Shown here piece after piece: positions 21,488 through 31,921 of a DNA stretch of 60,776 nucleotides. The translations under genes were made by a program, and so were the position numbers. The notes below the pieces were generated by a model. The model made no database searches. It saw only the letters and a program-made list of their open reading frames with translations, and was not told the DNA's origin. Source of the stretch: Paratrimastix pyriformis (taxonomy: Eukaryota; Preaxostyla; Paratrimastigidae). The stretch spans positions 1-60,776 of the forward strand of contig JAPMOS010000180.1 of the NCBI GenBank assembly GCA_027972325.1, written 5' to 3'. The number at the start of each line of letters is the position of its first letter. The stretch's first letter is position 1.

Positions 21488-22670
21488 TTACGGCAAGTCC
21501 TCGATTTCCTCGGGCTGAAGGTCCTCGCCCAAAGCATCCGGACTGAGCGGGTCCAGCAGCGGGTTGGGAGGCCACTGATAAGGCTGATCATCGGGTGCGG
21601 GGATGAGGGGGCCCTCTTGGTCGTCTTGAAGCTCGAAGGCCTGCTCTTGTTGTTGTTGCTCGGCGGTGGTGGTCTGCTCGGAGGCCTGCTCTTCTTGTTG
21701 AGGCGGGGCAGGTTCTTCTTGAGGGGGGAGCAGAGGAAGATGCAGGTCCCATTCGTCGACAGGGGGTGCAACGACGTCGCAAAGCTCCGTCTCGTGGGCT
21801 TCGAGGGGCAGGTATGCTTCGTCCTGCCGGTGCACCAGCACCGGAGGCACGTGGCCGATCATGAGGCTCTCCACTGCAGGCGCCCGGTCAATTAGATCAA
21901 CGCGCGTTCCGGTGGCCTCTGCCGCCAAGAGAGCTGGCCCACAGCCGCAGAAGCAGTCCAACACAGGGCCCGGCCCTCCGTAGCGGCGGAAGAGGTAGAC
22001 GTAAAGATCGGCCGGCTTGGCGAAGCGGGCCTGCCCCGCCTGGTGCCGCAGGTAGACCGCGTTGGTGCGCGGGTTGGCCCGGGCGTTCATCTCGGCCAAC
22101 TTCGCACTCGGAGAAGGGCACAGTACATCCCAGCGCCAGTTGACGGGCCCCTCGTGGCCTCGCTGGAAGACCTCGATGGGCAGCTCCACCTCCTCAGGGC
22201 GGGGGGCTCCCGGTGAGAGCGACGGCCGGGGGTTGGCCTCCTCGAGGTAATCTGCGCGAAGAAGTGATGAAGAAGGACAAGTTAAAAACCAATTGCGTGA
22301 AGGGAATGAATCACGGACTTCCCCAGATGGCACGAATTCGGTGATCGCTCACGAAATCATTGCTGGGACAAGTTGGCCTCGGTATCCATCACAATGATGG
22401 TACCATTGGGGGCAATGAACGAGTCGAGGTACTGGGCCAGGGATCCGTAGTCCGGGGTGGGTCTGTCTCGAGGGTCGTCGGTAATGCCCCAGGAGCATCC
22501 AACACGGCCAAGGTATACAGTGTCTATTGAATGAAACGAGGATGTTAGTGGGGATCCAACAAGTTGGAAACTGCAGACACGGCCGGGATTATCCTTCGCG
22601 CGAAACAAGATCGCTTCGGCATCCCCGCAGTAGAACCGGGCCAAGGTTTTCCCATGAGGGATCGTGGCCC
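21488..22670 (-). pseudogene. DNA methyltransferase-like domain (copy 2)
   Basis: Counterpart of 9145-10230. The catalytic-side blocks (FYCGDAEAILFRAKD, VGSPLTSS, APNGTIIVMDTEA) lie near 22650-22370. A 281-codon frame (22333-21488) carries the AdoMet-side motifs FAKPADLYVYLFRRYGG and PVLDCFCGCGPALLAAEA and then VDLIDRA, followed by an acidic, Gln-rich tail (EQASEQTTTAEQQQQEQAF). Both copies preserve the motif X-I-II region identically. The order agrees with beta-class DNA methyltransferases. Confidence 0.6.
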
Positions 22671-24161
22671 TCCGCGGGTGCGGAAAGCAGCTGGGGCCGG
22701 AACGAGGCGCAGCGGACGCGGGCTTGGTGGTGGCCTGGGCGACTGACGCTGCTGCGGTGGCTTGGAGTGTTGTTGCTGGGCCTGGGCCGGGGTCTGGGGT
22801 TGAGGCTGAGCCGGCTGGGGCTGAGGCGACGGCTTGGCCTGGGGGCGGGCTGCGGCGGCTTGGCCTGGGGGCGGGCTGCGGCGGCTTGGCCTGGGGGCGG
22901 GCTGCGGCGGCTTGGCCTGGGGGCGGGCTGCGGCGGCTTGGCCTGGGGGCGGGCTGCGGCGGCTTGGCCTGGCTGGCTCGGGGCTTTGGGCTCGGGCTCG
23001 GGCACCGGTTTCGACGAAGGCTGGGCTTCCTCGGTGGCCGACTCCGGTGGGAGTGCGCAGGCCTTGACCTCATACTCGTCATCGGCCTCCGCCGCCTTGG
23101 CCTCGGCTTCGGAGGTCGGCTCGGCTTGGGAAAGAAGCGCCTTCAGGGTGGCCCGCTTGGCCGGCTCTGATTTCGGCGGCTCTGGGTGCTCGGAGGCGGC
23201 TTCCTCCCGGAGTGCCCGCCTTTCCTCACGTAGTTCCCGGTCGACGGTCTTCAGCATGCGCTTGCTGGCACGGGGATGTCGTGGTGGCCCATCTCCTCCC
23301 AGAGCCGGGCGTACGGGCAGTGCTCGGGCATCAGGTAGTCCTGCATTGCCGGTGGCAGTTGTGCCGCGCACCACCCCAGCCAGTAGCCGAGGACCAACTC
23401 GAACTCGGAGAGACGCCGGCCGTCCATGAAGGTGATCTCCTGGGGCATGTTGCCAACGTCCGTCTCGTTGAGGCGCTCGAACGGGCAGCCCAGCTCACCC
23501 AGCTCCTCGGAGAAGGCCGGGAGTCGAACCTTGCCCTTGCGGAATGGGAAGGGCCGCACGTTGAGGCAGTTCATGAAGGCAAAGGTCTCGGTCCGGACGA
23601 GATGGCACCGCAGGATCTCCCGGGCGGCCTCGTCGGGGGCAGGTAGAGGACGGGGGTGGTCTCCGGCGGCCACCTCAGCTGCATTGTGGGCCTCGAGCAG
23701 CATGAAGGTCTGCTCGGCCTGCCGAATGGGCTTCTTGAGATCGGCCGCTGCAGTAGAGGTGGCCTCAGAACCACTGAACGACCCCTCCAACATGGCGCGA
23801 GCAAGCCACCGATTCATCTCCGCATCCCTGGCCTGGCGGGCAGGACGTGTGAGCGGCAGCGTGGAAATGGTTGGTGCATGCGGACCTCAAAGATGCGCCA
23901 CAGGTTCGTGGCTGACGGCTGTCGCTCAACCGGGAGCTGGGAGAGGGCACACAGCATCTCCAGGGAGAAGCACTCCAGAATCTTCACAAGCTTGGCCGGG
24001 GCGTCTTCGCCTTTGGGGAAGTGCAGCTCCTTGAGGGCGGGTTCCAAATGTGTGGCAAAGTCAGGATCCTCACGGATGTAGCGCTTGGGGGCCTGATAAG
24101 GGCGGGGAGGTGGGGTGATGATAATCAATAGACGGGAGACGACAGACTTGGAGGGATGCAC
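22589..24161 (-). pseudogene. Gag-like region of the element (copy 2)
   Basis: Counterpart of the Gag-like region of copy 1. Blocks are at 24161-23814 (PDFATHLEPALKELHFPKGE), 23817-23251 (CLNVRPFPFRKGKVRLPAF; YWLGWCAAQLPPAMQDYL) and 23374-22589 (coiled-coil-like KRMLKTVDRELREERRAL, acidic patch, and proline-rich repeats coded by the 26-bp minisatellite). No family is recognised. It ends where the element is replaced by the hairpin repeat. Confidence 0.45.
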
Positions 24162-24190
24162 GCTTGAGGTTCAGCAGGACGTCGAAGGTG

Positions 24191-24345
24191 CTTGGTGGGA
24201 TAGCCGAGTAATCTCTTCCCCAAACAAACCCAAACCAAGAAAGAGTGAACACTTGCACAGCAAGCACGCAAAACGGCACTGACATCCAAAAATTGATCAA
24301 AAAGAATTTGACATGTCATGTCAGTGCCGGCAGTCGACTTGTCCT
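24191..24345 (+). repeat. Hairpin-repeat family member cutting element copy 2
   Basis: It begins TGGTGGGATAGCCGAGTAAT, then CCAAACAAACCCAAACCAAG, then AAGAGTGAACACTTGCACAG, and contains an inverted pair TTTGACATGTCATGTCA and the palindromic-looking CACTGACATCC...GTCAGTGCCGGCAG. The same block recurs (either strand) near 31040-31180, 34180-34320, 36970-37110 and 39760-39900, so this is one edge of the repeat unit that fills 24.2-41.4 kb. Confidence 0.8.
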
Positions 24346-25383
24346 TTAAGCATAAGCCCATTCGGACGACGACACGCCAGCCACCGACGCAGAGAAAGGT
24401 GGGAAGGGAGTCAGTACCGCGCAACGCAGTAAAAACAATCCAGTTGGGAGTCACAGCTCCCGAAGGTTTCAATGAAAACGAAGAAGAGATTCATGATCAA
24501 CCATGCGAACCCCAAACATCTCCTCAAGCGGGTCGCGACCCGCCCCGGGGGGTGCACGTGTAGTCAGGGAAAGAGGAGGCTGGAGAAAACCCCGACGCAC
24601 CGCTGTAACCGGTCAGCAAAAACAGGTGGGAGAGAAGAAGCCAAACAAAAGGAGGGGCGAAACCTTCAAAGGCCCCGAGGGCACCGAGTCTTCCCGTACT
24701 CGGCACCCTCCATAGGGAATCCTTCCCTCAACGGGTCGGACCCCCCGCAAATAAAAAACAACGAAGAAGATCGGACAAAACAGCGAGAGGACTCGTTGTC
24801 CGACATGCCGCGGGCCAAAGGCACGCGTCGAGAGAAACGCAGAGCACGACGGAGCCGCGACAGGCACCTTGCCTCGCAGATCCCAGGAGGGTTCTCGCCC
24901 CCGTGCTCGCGGCTTCTTCGTCACCAGTCGCCGACCGGCGCCGGTGAAGCGGTGGAGGCACCCTTGCCGTGCAGGCGTCGAGTTCTGTATAAAGAACCCA
25001 AGCCCCCACCAAAACGCAAACCCCGCAGGGAGAGAGAGCACGAAAGGTGACGTATCGATCGCCACTTCAGGGTGCTCAACAAATATCCCTCCCGCGAGAG
25101 GGGAGGTGTGCGGTGGGGTGAGCGCGGTGGTTCACGGGCACAACGCCCACGATGAAATCACATGAGCTGTTGTCAAAACAGAACAGACGACGGTGAATAA
25201 CAAACCCCGACCCCCGCATTCTGAATGTGGAGGATGCATGGTGCCCACCACGACCATGGAAAAGCCACACAGTTGTGCCACAACAAAACGAAAACGGGGG
25301 TGAAAGATAACACCCCTCACCAGTTCCTCGAGCTGTTGCCCATTCAGAACAGAAAAGGAGGAAGACAACACCCCACACCGCTG
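24346..25383 (+). other. Unique segment with one very basic open frame; no recognised gene
   Basis: About 1 kb without repeats shared elsewhere in the window. The only notable frame is 24472-25050 (192 codons, +), extremely rich in Arg, Lys, Pro and Gly (for example RAKGTRREKRRARRSRDRHL). It may be chance coding in GC-rich DNA, antisense to something, or a small basic protein. A TATA-like word (CTGTATAAAG) lies at about 24985-24995. I saw no tRNA or rRNA signature. Confidence 0.3.
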
Positions 25384-25960
25384 ATGGATGTCTTAAGAGT
25401 ACAACGTACAGGATGACCATAGGCTGTTGTTCAAGCAAAGTAGCTGGGGTGAATGACCACAACTCCCCACCATGAATGCCCAATCACATCAGACGAGGGT
25501 GAATGAGGGTGCATGAAGGGTGGTGTCTCAAGGTCAAAAGGCCCCGACGAGACCCCACATTGTTGTCAAAGGGAACCAAACAAGGTTGAACAACAGCCAC
25601 ACTCGCCTCCCCACGAGGCAGCCCTCCTGACTTGTCAATCAGATTGTGGGGTTGAACAGGCAGCAGGACAGCCAAGGGAGCACATACGAAGATTGCGCTG
25701 CGAAGACAAAATGCCCACCATCATTCATGACCATGGGGTACACGTTGAGTCGAAGATTCGCGGGGGAAAGCAGCAACAAACAAACCCAGTGCCACTCATC
25801 AGGCAGGGAGGTGGGTGGGAGACTTGTCTTGGTTTGGGTTTGTTTGGGAAGAGATTACTCGGCTATCCCACCATTCTCCTTCACGAGTTCGGAGAACGAG
25901 GGACAGCCTCGTGGGATAGCCCCAAACAAACCCAAACCAAGAAAGAGTGAACACCATACC
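25384..25960 (+). repeat. D block and hairpin motif, inverted copies at 36.4-36.9 and 39.15-39.7 kb
   Basis: Sequence 25384-25800 (starting GATGGATGTCTTAAGAGTAC) recurs inverted in each 2.79-kb unit (ending ...GTACTCTTAAGACATCCATC near 36920 and 39710). It is followed by the hairpin motif. One arm, CTTGGTTTGGGTTTGTTTGG with GGCTATCCCAC, a loop CATTCTCCTTCACGAGTTCG onward, and the other arm GTGGGATAGCC with CCAAACAAACCCAAACCAAG, form a roughly 30-bp stem (one arm has an extra AAGAGATTACTCG). No coding potential is recognised. Confidence 0.8.
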
Positions 25961-26206
25961 AAAGGAATAGCTTTCCCCCCCCTTCCGCACTCTACGTGAC
26001 CCGGCTAACGGGATGCTCCGCCCAACACTCTTGGCCGATGAGCCGGCTCTACGGATACCCATCCTGATGTTGGGAGTGCGCGTGCCGGAGGGCCAGAACG
26101 AGCATCAAACAGCTGAGAGGTGGTACACACTCCACAGTGTCCCCCGCGTGTCCGGGGTCGCCCCCAAAGGTGCCGAGTGCTGTCACTGCTTCCGACAGAC
26201 AAGAAG
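25925..26206 (+). repeat. E block, inverted copy at 41132-41410
   Basis: About 280 bp starting in the CAAACCCAAACC arm and running through GGCTAACGGGATGCTCCGCC to CCGACAGACAA. Its inverted partner at 41132-41410 ends in the same arm. Identity is very high by eye. These are the outermost arms of the repeat region. Confidence 0.85.
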
Positions 26207-26888
26207 GCATCAGTCGATGCGAGAGCAGGCATGAAACATCGAGCATCACACTGCCCCAGCAAAGCCCCACTCTGATGGTGCTGGTGTGGTGATTCTGGCC
26301 TGAATGCGCTGGTGTGGGTGTGATGCTGCTGCTGGAGTGAGAATGAACACCAGGAGGCATATGGGCACACACCCCAGACGCCTCGCCACGCAGCTGTCCT
26401 GGTGTGCCAGGGCGCATTCAGGGGCATGATGAGCACACAGGCCCGCCCCGACAGAACACCACTCTGGTGGTGCTGGGTGATGGTGTTGGTGTTGCTGCTG
26501 CTGGTGTGAGAATGCACACCAAAGGGCATGTGGGCACACATAGGCCCGCCCTGAGACGCCTCAAGCAGTCAAGCAGCTGTCAGGACGCATTCAAGGGCAT
26601 GATGAGCACACAGGCCCGCCCGAAAAGTCACCACACTGGTGGTGCTGATGATACTGTTGGTGTGAGAGTGTACACCAGGGGACATGTGGGGCACACTCCG
26701 GCCCGCCCCCAGACGCATCAAACAGATGTCCTGGTGTGCCAGGACCCATTCAAGGCATAATGAGCACACAGGCCCGCCCTGAGCAACGCCACACTGATGG
26801 TGCGTGTGCTGGTGGTGGTGCTGTGATGATGCTGCCGATGTGAGAGTGCATCCAAGGGGCATGTTGGGCGCACTCAGGCCCGCCCCCT
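26207..26888 (+). repeat. Degenerate minisatellite, period about 160-175 bp
   Basis: Words such as GATGAGCACACAGGCCCGCC recur near 26427, 26600 and 26757. GGTGGTGCTG... and GTGAGAATG/GTGAGAGTG with ACACCA(A)GGGGCATGTG recur between them. Units are diverged with many length changes, so this array is older than the 138-bp satellite. No gene is seen. Confidence 0.65.
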
Positions 26889-28680
26889 GATGAACATACC
26901 GGGGCATGAACAGGTGCAAGCCCCTCAAGTGCATAGCACCAATTTTTTCCCGGTGTTGGTGTACCCACGGGCACCGCATCCGAACATACCACGGATCGCC
27001 CTCCTGAAAAAACCAGCGGTGCATGCATGCCATCGTCACGGTGTTGGTGAGTCAACGTACACACCGAGGCAGAGGGGCATCCGGAAATCCAACGGAGCGC
27101 CCTCATGAGAAAACCCGCGGTGCGGCACGTAAACGAGCAGATACGCGCTGAAATCACACAAGGGTCCCAGTGTTGGGGTGATGGTCATGGGCAAGCGCAG
27201 GCCTACCCCAAAGAAAAAACACCGAACACTGGTGTTGGTGTGCCAGATGTGTCACAGAGAGGGCCCGCCTGGAAAAAAACACGACTTCAGGTGCGGGTGT
27301 GACAGCGCACACGGGATCGGAAGAGAACCCATTGAGGAACGACGTGCAACTATGAGGCTTGCTGGCGGTCAGTGAATTCTCTCCAATCTCTAGACCTAGC
27401 AGTGCCGAAATCCCAAAGTTGTTTCTGACCTGACCGCCAGCTTGTTGGGACCTCTCGATCCCCGAGCGTGGGACCCGTGGGTGCACAAGGATGCGCGCGT
27501 CCCTGACGTCTCACAGTTTGTTGTTGTTTCTGACCCTGTACGGTCTGTGTGAGGGTGTGGGCGCAGACAAACACAGGCCCGCCCAACCAAATGCTCTCAG
27601 TATAGTTCGCGTCCGTGTGTGAGACAGCACCGCAGAGCACCGAGTAGGGAAGCAGAAATACTATGGAATAATGCCACCCGGCTGTGGGCAAGGCGGACAA
27701 GTGCACTGTTCTCAGCCTTGCCTGTGAATGGACAGAGTGACCCCAAGCAGGAGTGATCGTGATGGGTCCAAGACAGGGATGCTCGCCCTCCCGGGACGGA
27801 GCCGCCCCATCATGGCCCTCGGAGGTGGGGATGGGATGAGCCGGAATGATGGGCAGGGACTGGAAGGTGTACGTGGGTGCTGAGGGCACGCACTCGGAGG
27901 AGGGAGAGTGCGCAGAGATCACGAGTGGTGTTTCACCCAAGAGGGCGGAGAGAGGATGCGACGACAGACTTTCCTCTCTGCTCCCGTCAAGCTTGCCCGA
28001 CGTCTCGTGCCCAGGCTGAGAGTTGAACGGGGTATTTGTAGAGCGCCCTCGGCCGCTGGCGCCTAGTCCCACCACCCTTCGCCGGGTGGAAGCTGCGGCT
28101 GCACCACCTTCATTTGGGGCCCCACTTGTAGAGCGCCGGACCCCTGGGGCGCTCCTCCCGTGCCCCCAATGGGGGTCCCAAAGGGAACGGCCGCCAGTGT
28201 GTCAGTCTCATCGATCGGGTGTAGGGGACGAGGACGTGCGTTCGTTGACCCGACGCTCACATTTTGCAAAGGAGCAGGCAGTCCCCAATCCGCGCGAAGA
28301 ACCCCGCAACGAGACCCCGATGTGCATGGCCGAAGTGGGGCACTCGCCCCTTTCAGCATGGATGCCCTGGCCACAGAAGAGCCAACGTGTGAGTTCAGGA
28401 CGCTCACGATCTTGGGCTTGGGCAACTGAGGAGTTGTTGAGCAGCCCGTGGGTCATGGGAGCCTTTCTGGTGGGGTCCGCGGTGAGCATGACTCTTGTCC
28501 GGGCGATGTTGTCCCCGGGAGGAACGGTACCAGGGACACTCCCGTCGGGTGTTGTGGGTCCAATGGGCCAGGAGAAGAGGACAACTGCGATGACCTCACG
28601 CTCGTCTCTACGCACCCAGAGTCAGGGAAGGGCTCTTTCACGAAGCCAGACTTTGTAACGAGGCACTCCGTCACACGTTC
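26889..28680 (+). repeat. 1.75-kb direct repeat, left copy
   Basis: It begins TGAACATACCGGGGCATGAA and matches 31922-33640 in the same orientation with scattered substitutions and several indels (roughly nine-tenths identity by eye). Shared landmarks are GGTGTTGGTGTACCCACGGG, CAGTGCCGAAATCCCAAAGT and CGGACGGAGCCGCCCCATCA. Open frames in it are short and not conserved in length between the copies, so I do not call genes. Confidence 0.8.
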
Positions 28681-28993
28681 CATTCTCCTTCACGTGTGTC
28701 GGGTACCTGACCGCTCACATTTTTGCAAAAGGGGGAGCCAGTCCCCAGGCCAGATGCAGACCCCGTCACGAGGGGTGGACAACCCTGGTGTGCATGGTCG
28801 AAGTAGAGAATTCGACAGTGGGGCCTATGTGTGTGTCCTGGAAGCTCGCGATCCTGGACTTGAGGAAAGACAGACCCGTTCCCTAGAACACGTCTCCTCC
28901 TCTTGGGGGACATCTGTTAGATCAGGCCCTTCCCCCCCCCAGGGGGACGTCATGCTCACCCGGTCCCGCGCGGGTGGTGGCCCAGGCATGTCG
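28681..28993 (+). other. Spacer between direct repeat and inverted arm; nothing recognised
   Basis: About 310 bp of mixed composition with no repeat partner that I could find and no convincing frame. Confidence 0.4.
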
Positions 28994-31228
28994 AGCACAC
29001 GATGCTTCCCTCCTAAACGTATTTCGTGTGAAAGAGCAACGGGGTGTTTCCCTCGGTTCCGAAAGAGTATAAGACCTCTGAAACGTGGTGTGGCGACCGC
29101 CATGGTTCCATGTGGGACATGGAGTCCGGACCGAGTCATCGTGTCTCCGATCCGAAACCGGGGAGTTGGCTGCTCCCCTGGTGCGCGCCCAAAATAGATG
29201 AAGCTCCTCTCTTGCAACCGCCAGTGTCTGTTGAAGAGGGAGAAGCTCGCAGTGTGCGTTGTTGTAAAATCCTGCGAGTTGTGCCGCAGGAACGTGCGCG
29301 CCTGTGTGCCCGCAGATCATCAGGGCCATGAGTCGGCTCCCTGGTCGAACGGTGCGTGGTGGACATGGGACCTCCTGCCTTGCCCCGCGACAACATGGGC
29401 TCCGCGACAACACGGCCACACGAAGATGGTCGAAGCCAAACGTTCTGGCGAAGTGAGAGGTTCGAAGTGGGAGGTTTGCCCTCTGGCACAAAGAATGGCC
29501 ACGGAATGAAGAGGGCGACGTGAAGATGCCAAGTGCAGACCCACAAGACAACTGGTCGATTGTTCAGAAGTGACTCGGAGCGTTCGCTATATTCTCCCTC
29601 CCGAGCGACCAGGTCAATCAACCCCAGATGGAAGACCGGCTTGAGAAGAACTTGAGCGCGAAATGAGTTGCGCGCGTGACCAGTAATCGTGCGAATTTCA
29701 GAGTCACACGTGGACTAAACGCTGATAGCGGAGGTCATCCACTGACGTGGGCCCAGAGCGAGTGCACGGGCGTCCCTCGCCGGATAACCGTTGACCCAGC
29801 ATTCCATTCATCTCATTGTTCGATCCTGAAAAACCATGAAGGATTTTGGCCTGAAATATTTGCCAACCAGGTGTTTCGACAGACTGAGTGGCTCCGCAGA
29901 GTCTGAGACATGGCCAGAAGAGAGACCACCAGCATTTCCGAGATCCTCTAAGCCGCCTGTCAAATGACACTGGTGATGAAATTCCTTCAAAGGAATTGAA
30001 CAGACTGTATGAAAAAGTTTGTTGTTGTGCCAAACGAGCACCGTGGGGTCGAACGAACAGAGTATCGAACTGATTCGTCAGCCCTTTCAACCGCAAAGTC
30101 AAATCGACCAGTGAATAAATTCCTTCAAAGGAATTAAACAGACTGTACAACAGAGGTTGCTGGCGTGTCGAACGAGCCCCGTGGGGCCGAATGAGCAGAG
30201 TATCAAACTGATTCGCTCAAAACGTGACGTGGTGGTCTGGTGGGTCTGTCAGTGAACGTATGTATCAAGGTTGCTTTGAAACTGAACCGACACCTCAAGC
30301 AGGCATCCTTCGTCCCGAAGCAATGAGTATTCCAGCGCATGTCACGGTGACCAGGCACCAACGAACAGTGCCATTCCAAAGGAAACTGGGGTGATACCCC
30401 AACCGAAAGTCTTTGCGGAGGATGGCGCAAATTGGCCCAAGCCCAACGAGCTCAGCCAGTTCAAAGTTGCACGCAGGACGGTCACGAAAACGGAATAAAG
30501 ACTATCTTTCTTTGCTTTTCCGTTTTGGTTTTTTTTTCTGATCTTTGTTTGGAAGTTTTTGTTTCCTTCCGTTTTTGGTTTGTAAAAGACAAAATATAAA
30601 GCGAGTGCTATTGTGACGCCACAGACCCGGAAAGGAGGACCCAGATTCTGAGATTCCAGGTGATTCTTCTCCAGTCCGTCCGGGAGAGTTGAGAGGCCGG
30701 CAAAAGGGCCTGTAACCCTCACAAAGTAAAACGCGGCGACCCACGAGGAGGTGGGAAGAGAGAGACGCGATGAGTTGATCAATGAGATCAGTCGTTCAAG
30801 GCTACAAGGCAGGGGTTGAAAAGTGACAAGGCGGCCTTGAAAAATCAATTGAAATAAGGCCAGCACTTTCAGAGCGCCAAAGGAGCGGCACGTTGGCCGA
30901 CATCTCTTAGATCATTCCAAAAGTCAACCCAACTCGACGAAACAAAATGCAAGGTCTTCAGAGCTTTCGAGTAACTATTCGAAAATTCTTGAAAAAGCAT
31001 AGAAACCCGAAAACCCTGGAATAAAATATGCGTTGCGATTTGCTTATTGCGCAAAAGGACAAGTCGACTGCCGGCACTGACATGACATGTCAAATTCTTT
31101 TTGATCAATTTTTGGATGTCAGTGCCGTTTTGCGTGCTTGCTGTGCAAGTGTTCACTCTTTCTTGGTTTGGGTTTGTTTGGGGCTATCCCACGAAGGCTG
31201 TCCCTCGTTCTCCGAACTCGTGAAGGAG
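28994..31228 (-). repeat. Left arm of a 2.2-kb inverted repeat (B block)
   Basis: It runs from AGCACACGATGCTTCCCTCC to the hairpin motif ending in GAACTCGTGAAGGAGAATG and is the reverse complement of 34139-36367. Within it are two copies of an approximately 117-bp sub-repeat, each carrying AATTCCTT-TG-AAGGAATT (8-bp arms). The same B block is present three times on the other side, within the 2.79-kb units. Frames that stay open are shared by all copies because the copies are near-identical, so conservation cannot be used as evidence of coding. Confidence 0.9.
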
Positions 31229-31921
31229 AATGCGGCACACGGCTTGAACTCTCTCATTGACAATGTGCTCGTGCGTCATGCGCGCCGATTGCAAGCATGA
31301 GCGTCATGGGACGCCCGCCCTCGTCACATCGAGTTGGGGCGAGCTCAAAATTGGTATCACCGGTCATCGCCCAACAGCCGGAGTACTACTACACAGCCCC
31401 CGTCGTGGGAGACCCGGAGGCACGGGACTCGTCTGCGCCACCATCCTCGCACGAAATGATCTCACTCGGGTGTTTTCCGGCAGGCGCCCCATCGGGGACA
31501 GACTCACTCGCCCTGGAGGCCATGAGTGAAGGTCCCCTGATTCAGCACAGTTCCTCAGCATTGATTGGGAACGCATGATGGGGCGCTCCGGAACAACACC
31601 AGGGCCGCTCCGGAACAACACCAACTCTTGTGCCGCGAAGCAGTGCACAACAGAGGCCGCTCTCAAGGACCCCACAGGGTAACAGTGTCGCACTGGCTGA
31701 TGAGTGTAAAGACCCACCGCGTGGCACCGCCCTTCACTGTGGCCGCGGAGGCATGTGTGGTGGGTAAACACACCCCTGTCGATATATACCCCGTTGGGGG
31801 TGTAAGCTATCCTGCCTCGGTGCTCGGAGTCCACAAACACACCGGGGCAGAAGGGCGCCCGAGCATAGACTCATAAGAGAACATCGGGGAGCAGTGCGGG
31901 TGATGAACAGACAGACACCCC
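31229..31921. other. Unique spacer between inverted arm and second direct repeat
   Basis: About 690 bp. A short direct duplication (CGCTCCGGAACAACACCA, two copies near 31582 and 31607) is the only structure seen. There is no recognised gene. Confidence 0.4.

Larger units (their letters stand above)
19340..24190 (-). mobile_element. Integrase plus DNA-methyltransferase element, copy 2 (5' part missing)
   Basis: Second copy of the element at 6887-13552, in the same - strand orientation and nearly identical base for base by eye. The left edge is shared with copy 1 (CTGTTTCCGGTTTTGTATGG). The right edge stops at about 24190, where copy 1 continues but this copy meets the hairpin repeat TGGTGGGATAGCCGAG. 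It keeps the Gag-like, methyltransferase and integrase parts and lacks the N-terminal acidic/basic blocks. A few breaks are likely. High identity to copy 1 suggests recent duplication or transposition, or gene conversion. Confidence 0.65.

Noticed and set aside
6887-24190. Complete Ty3/Gypsy retrotransposon
   Set aside because: No RT motifs (YxDD) were found in either copy and no long terminal repeats; the family is left open.
24700-25060. rRNA or spacer RNA fragment
   Set aside because: No recognisable conserved rRNA segments could be found by eye on either strand.
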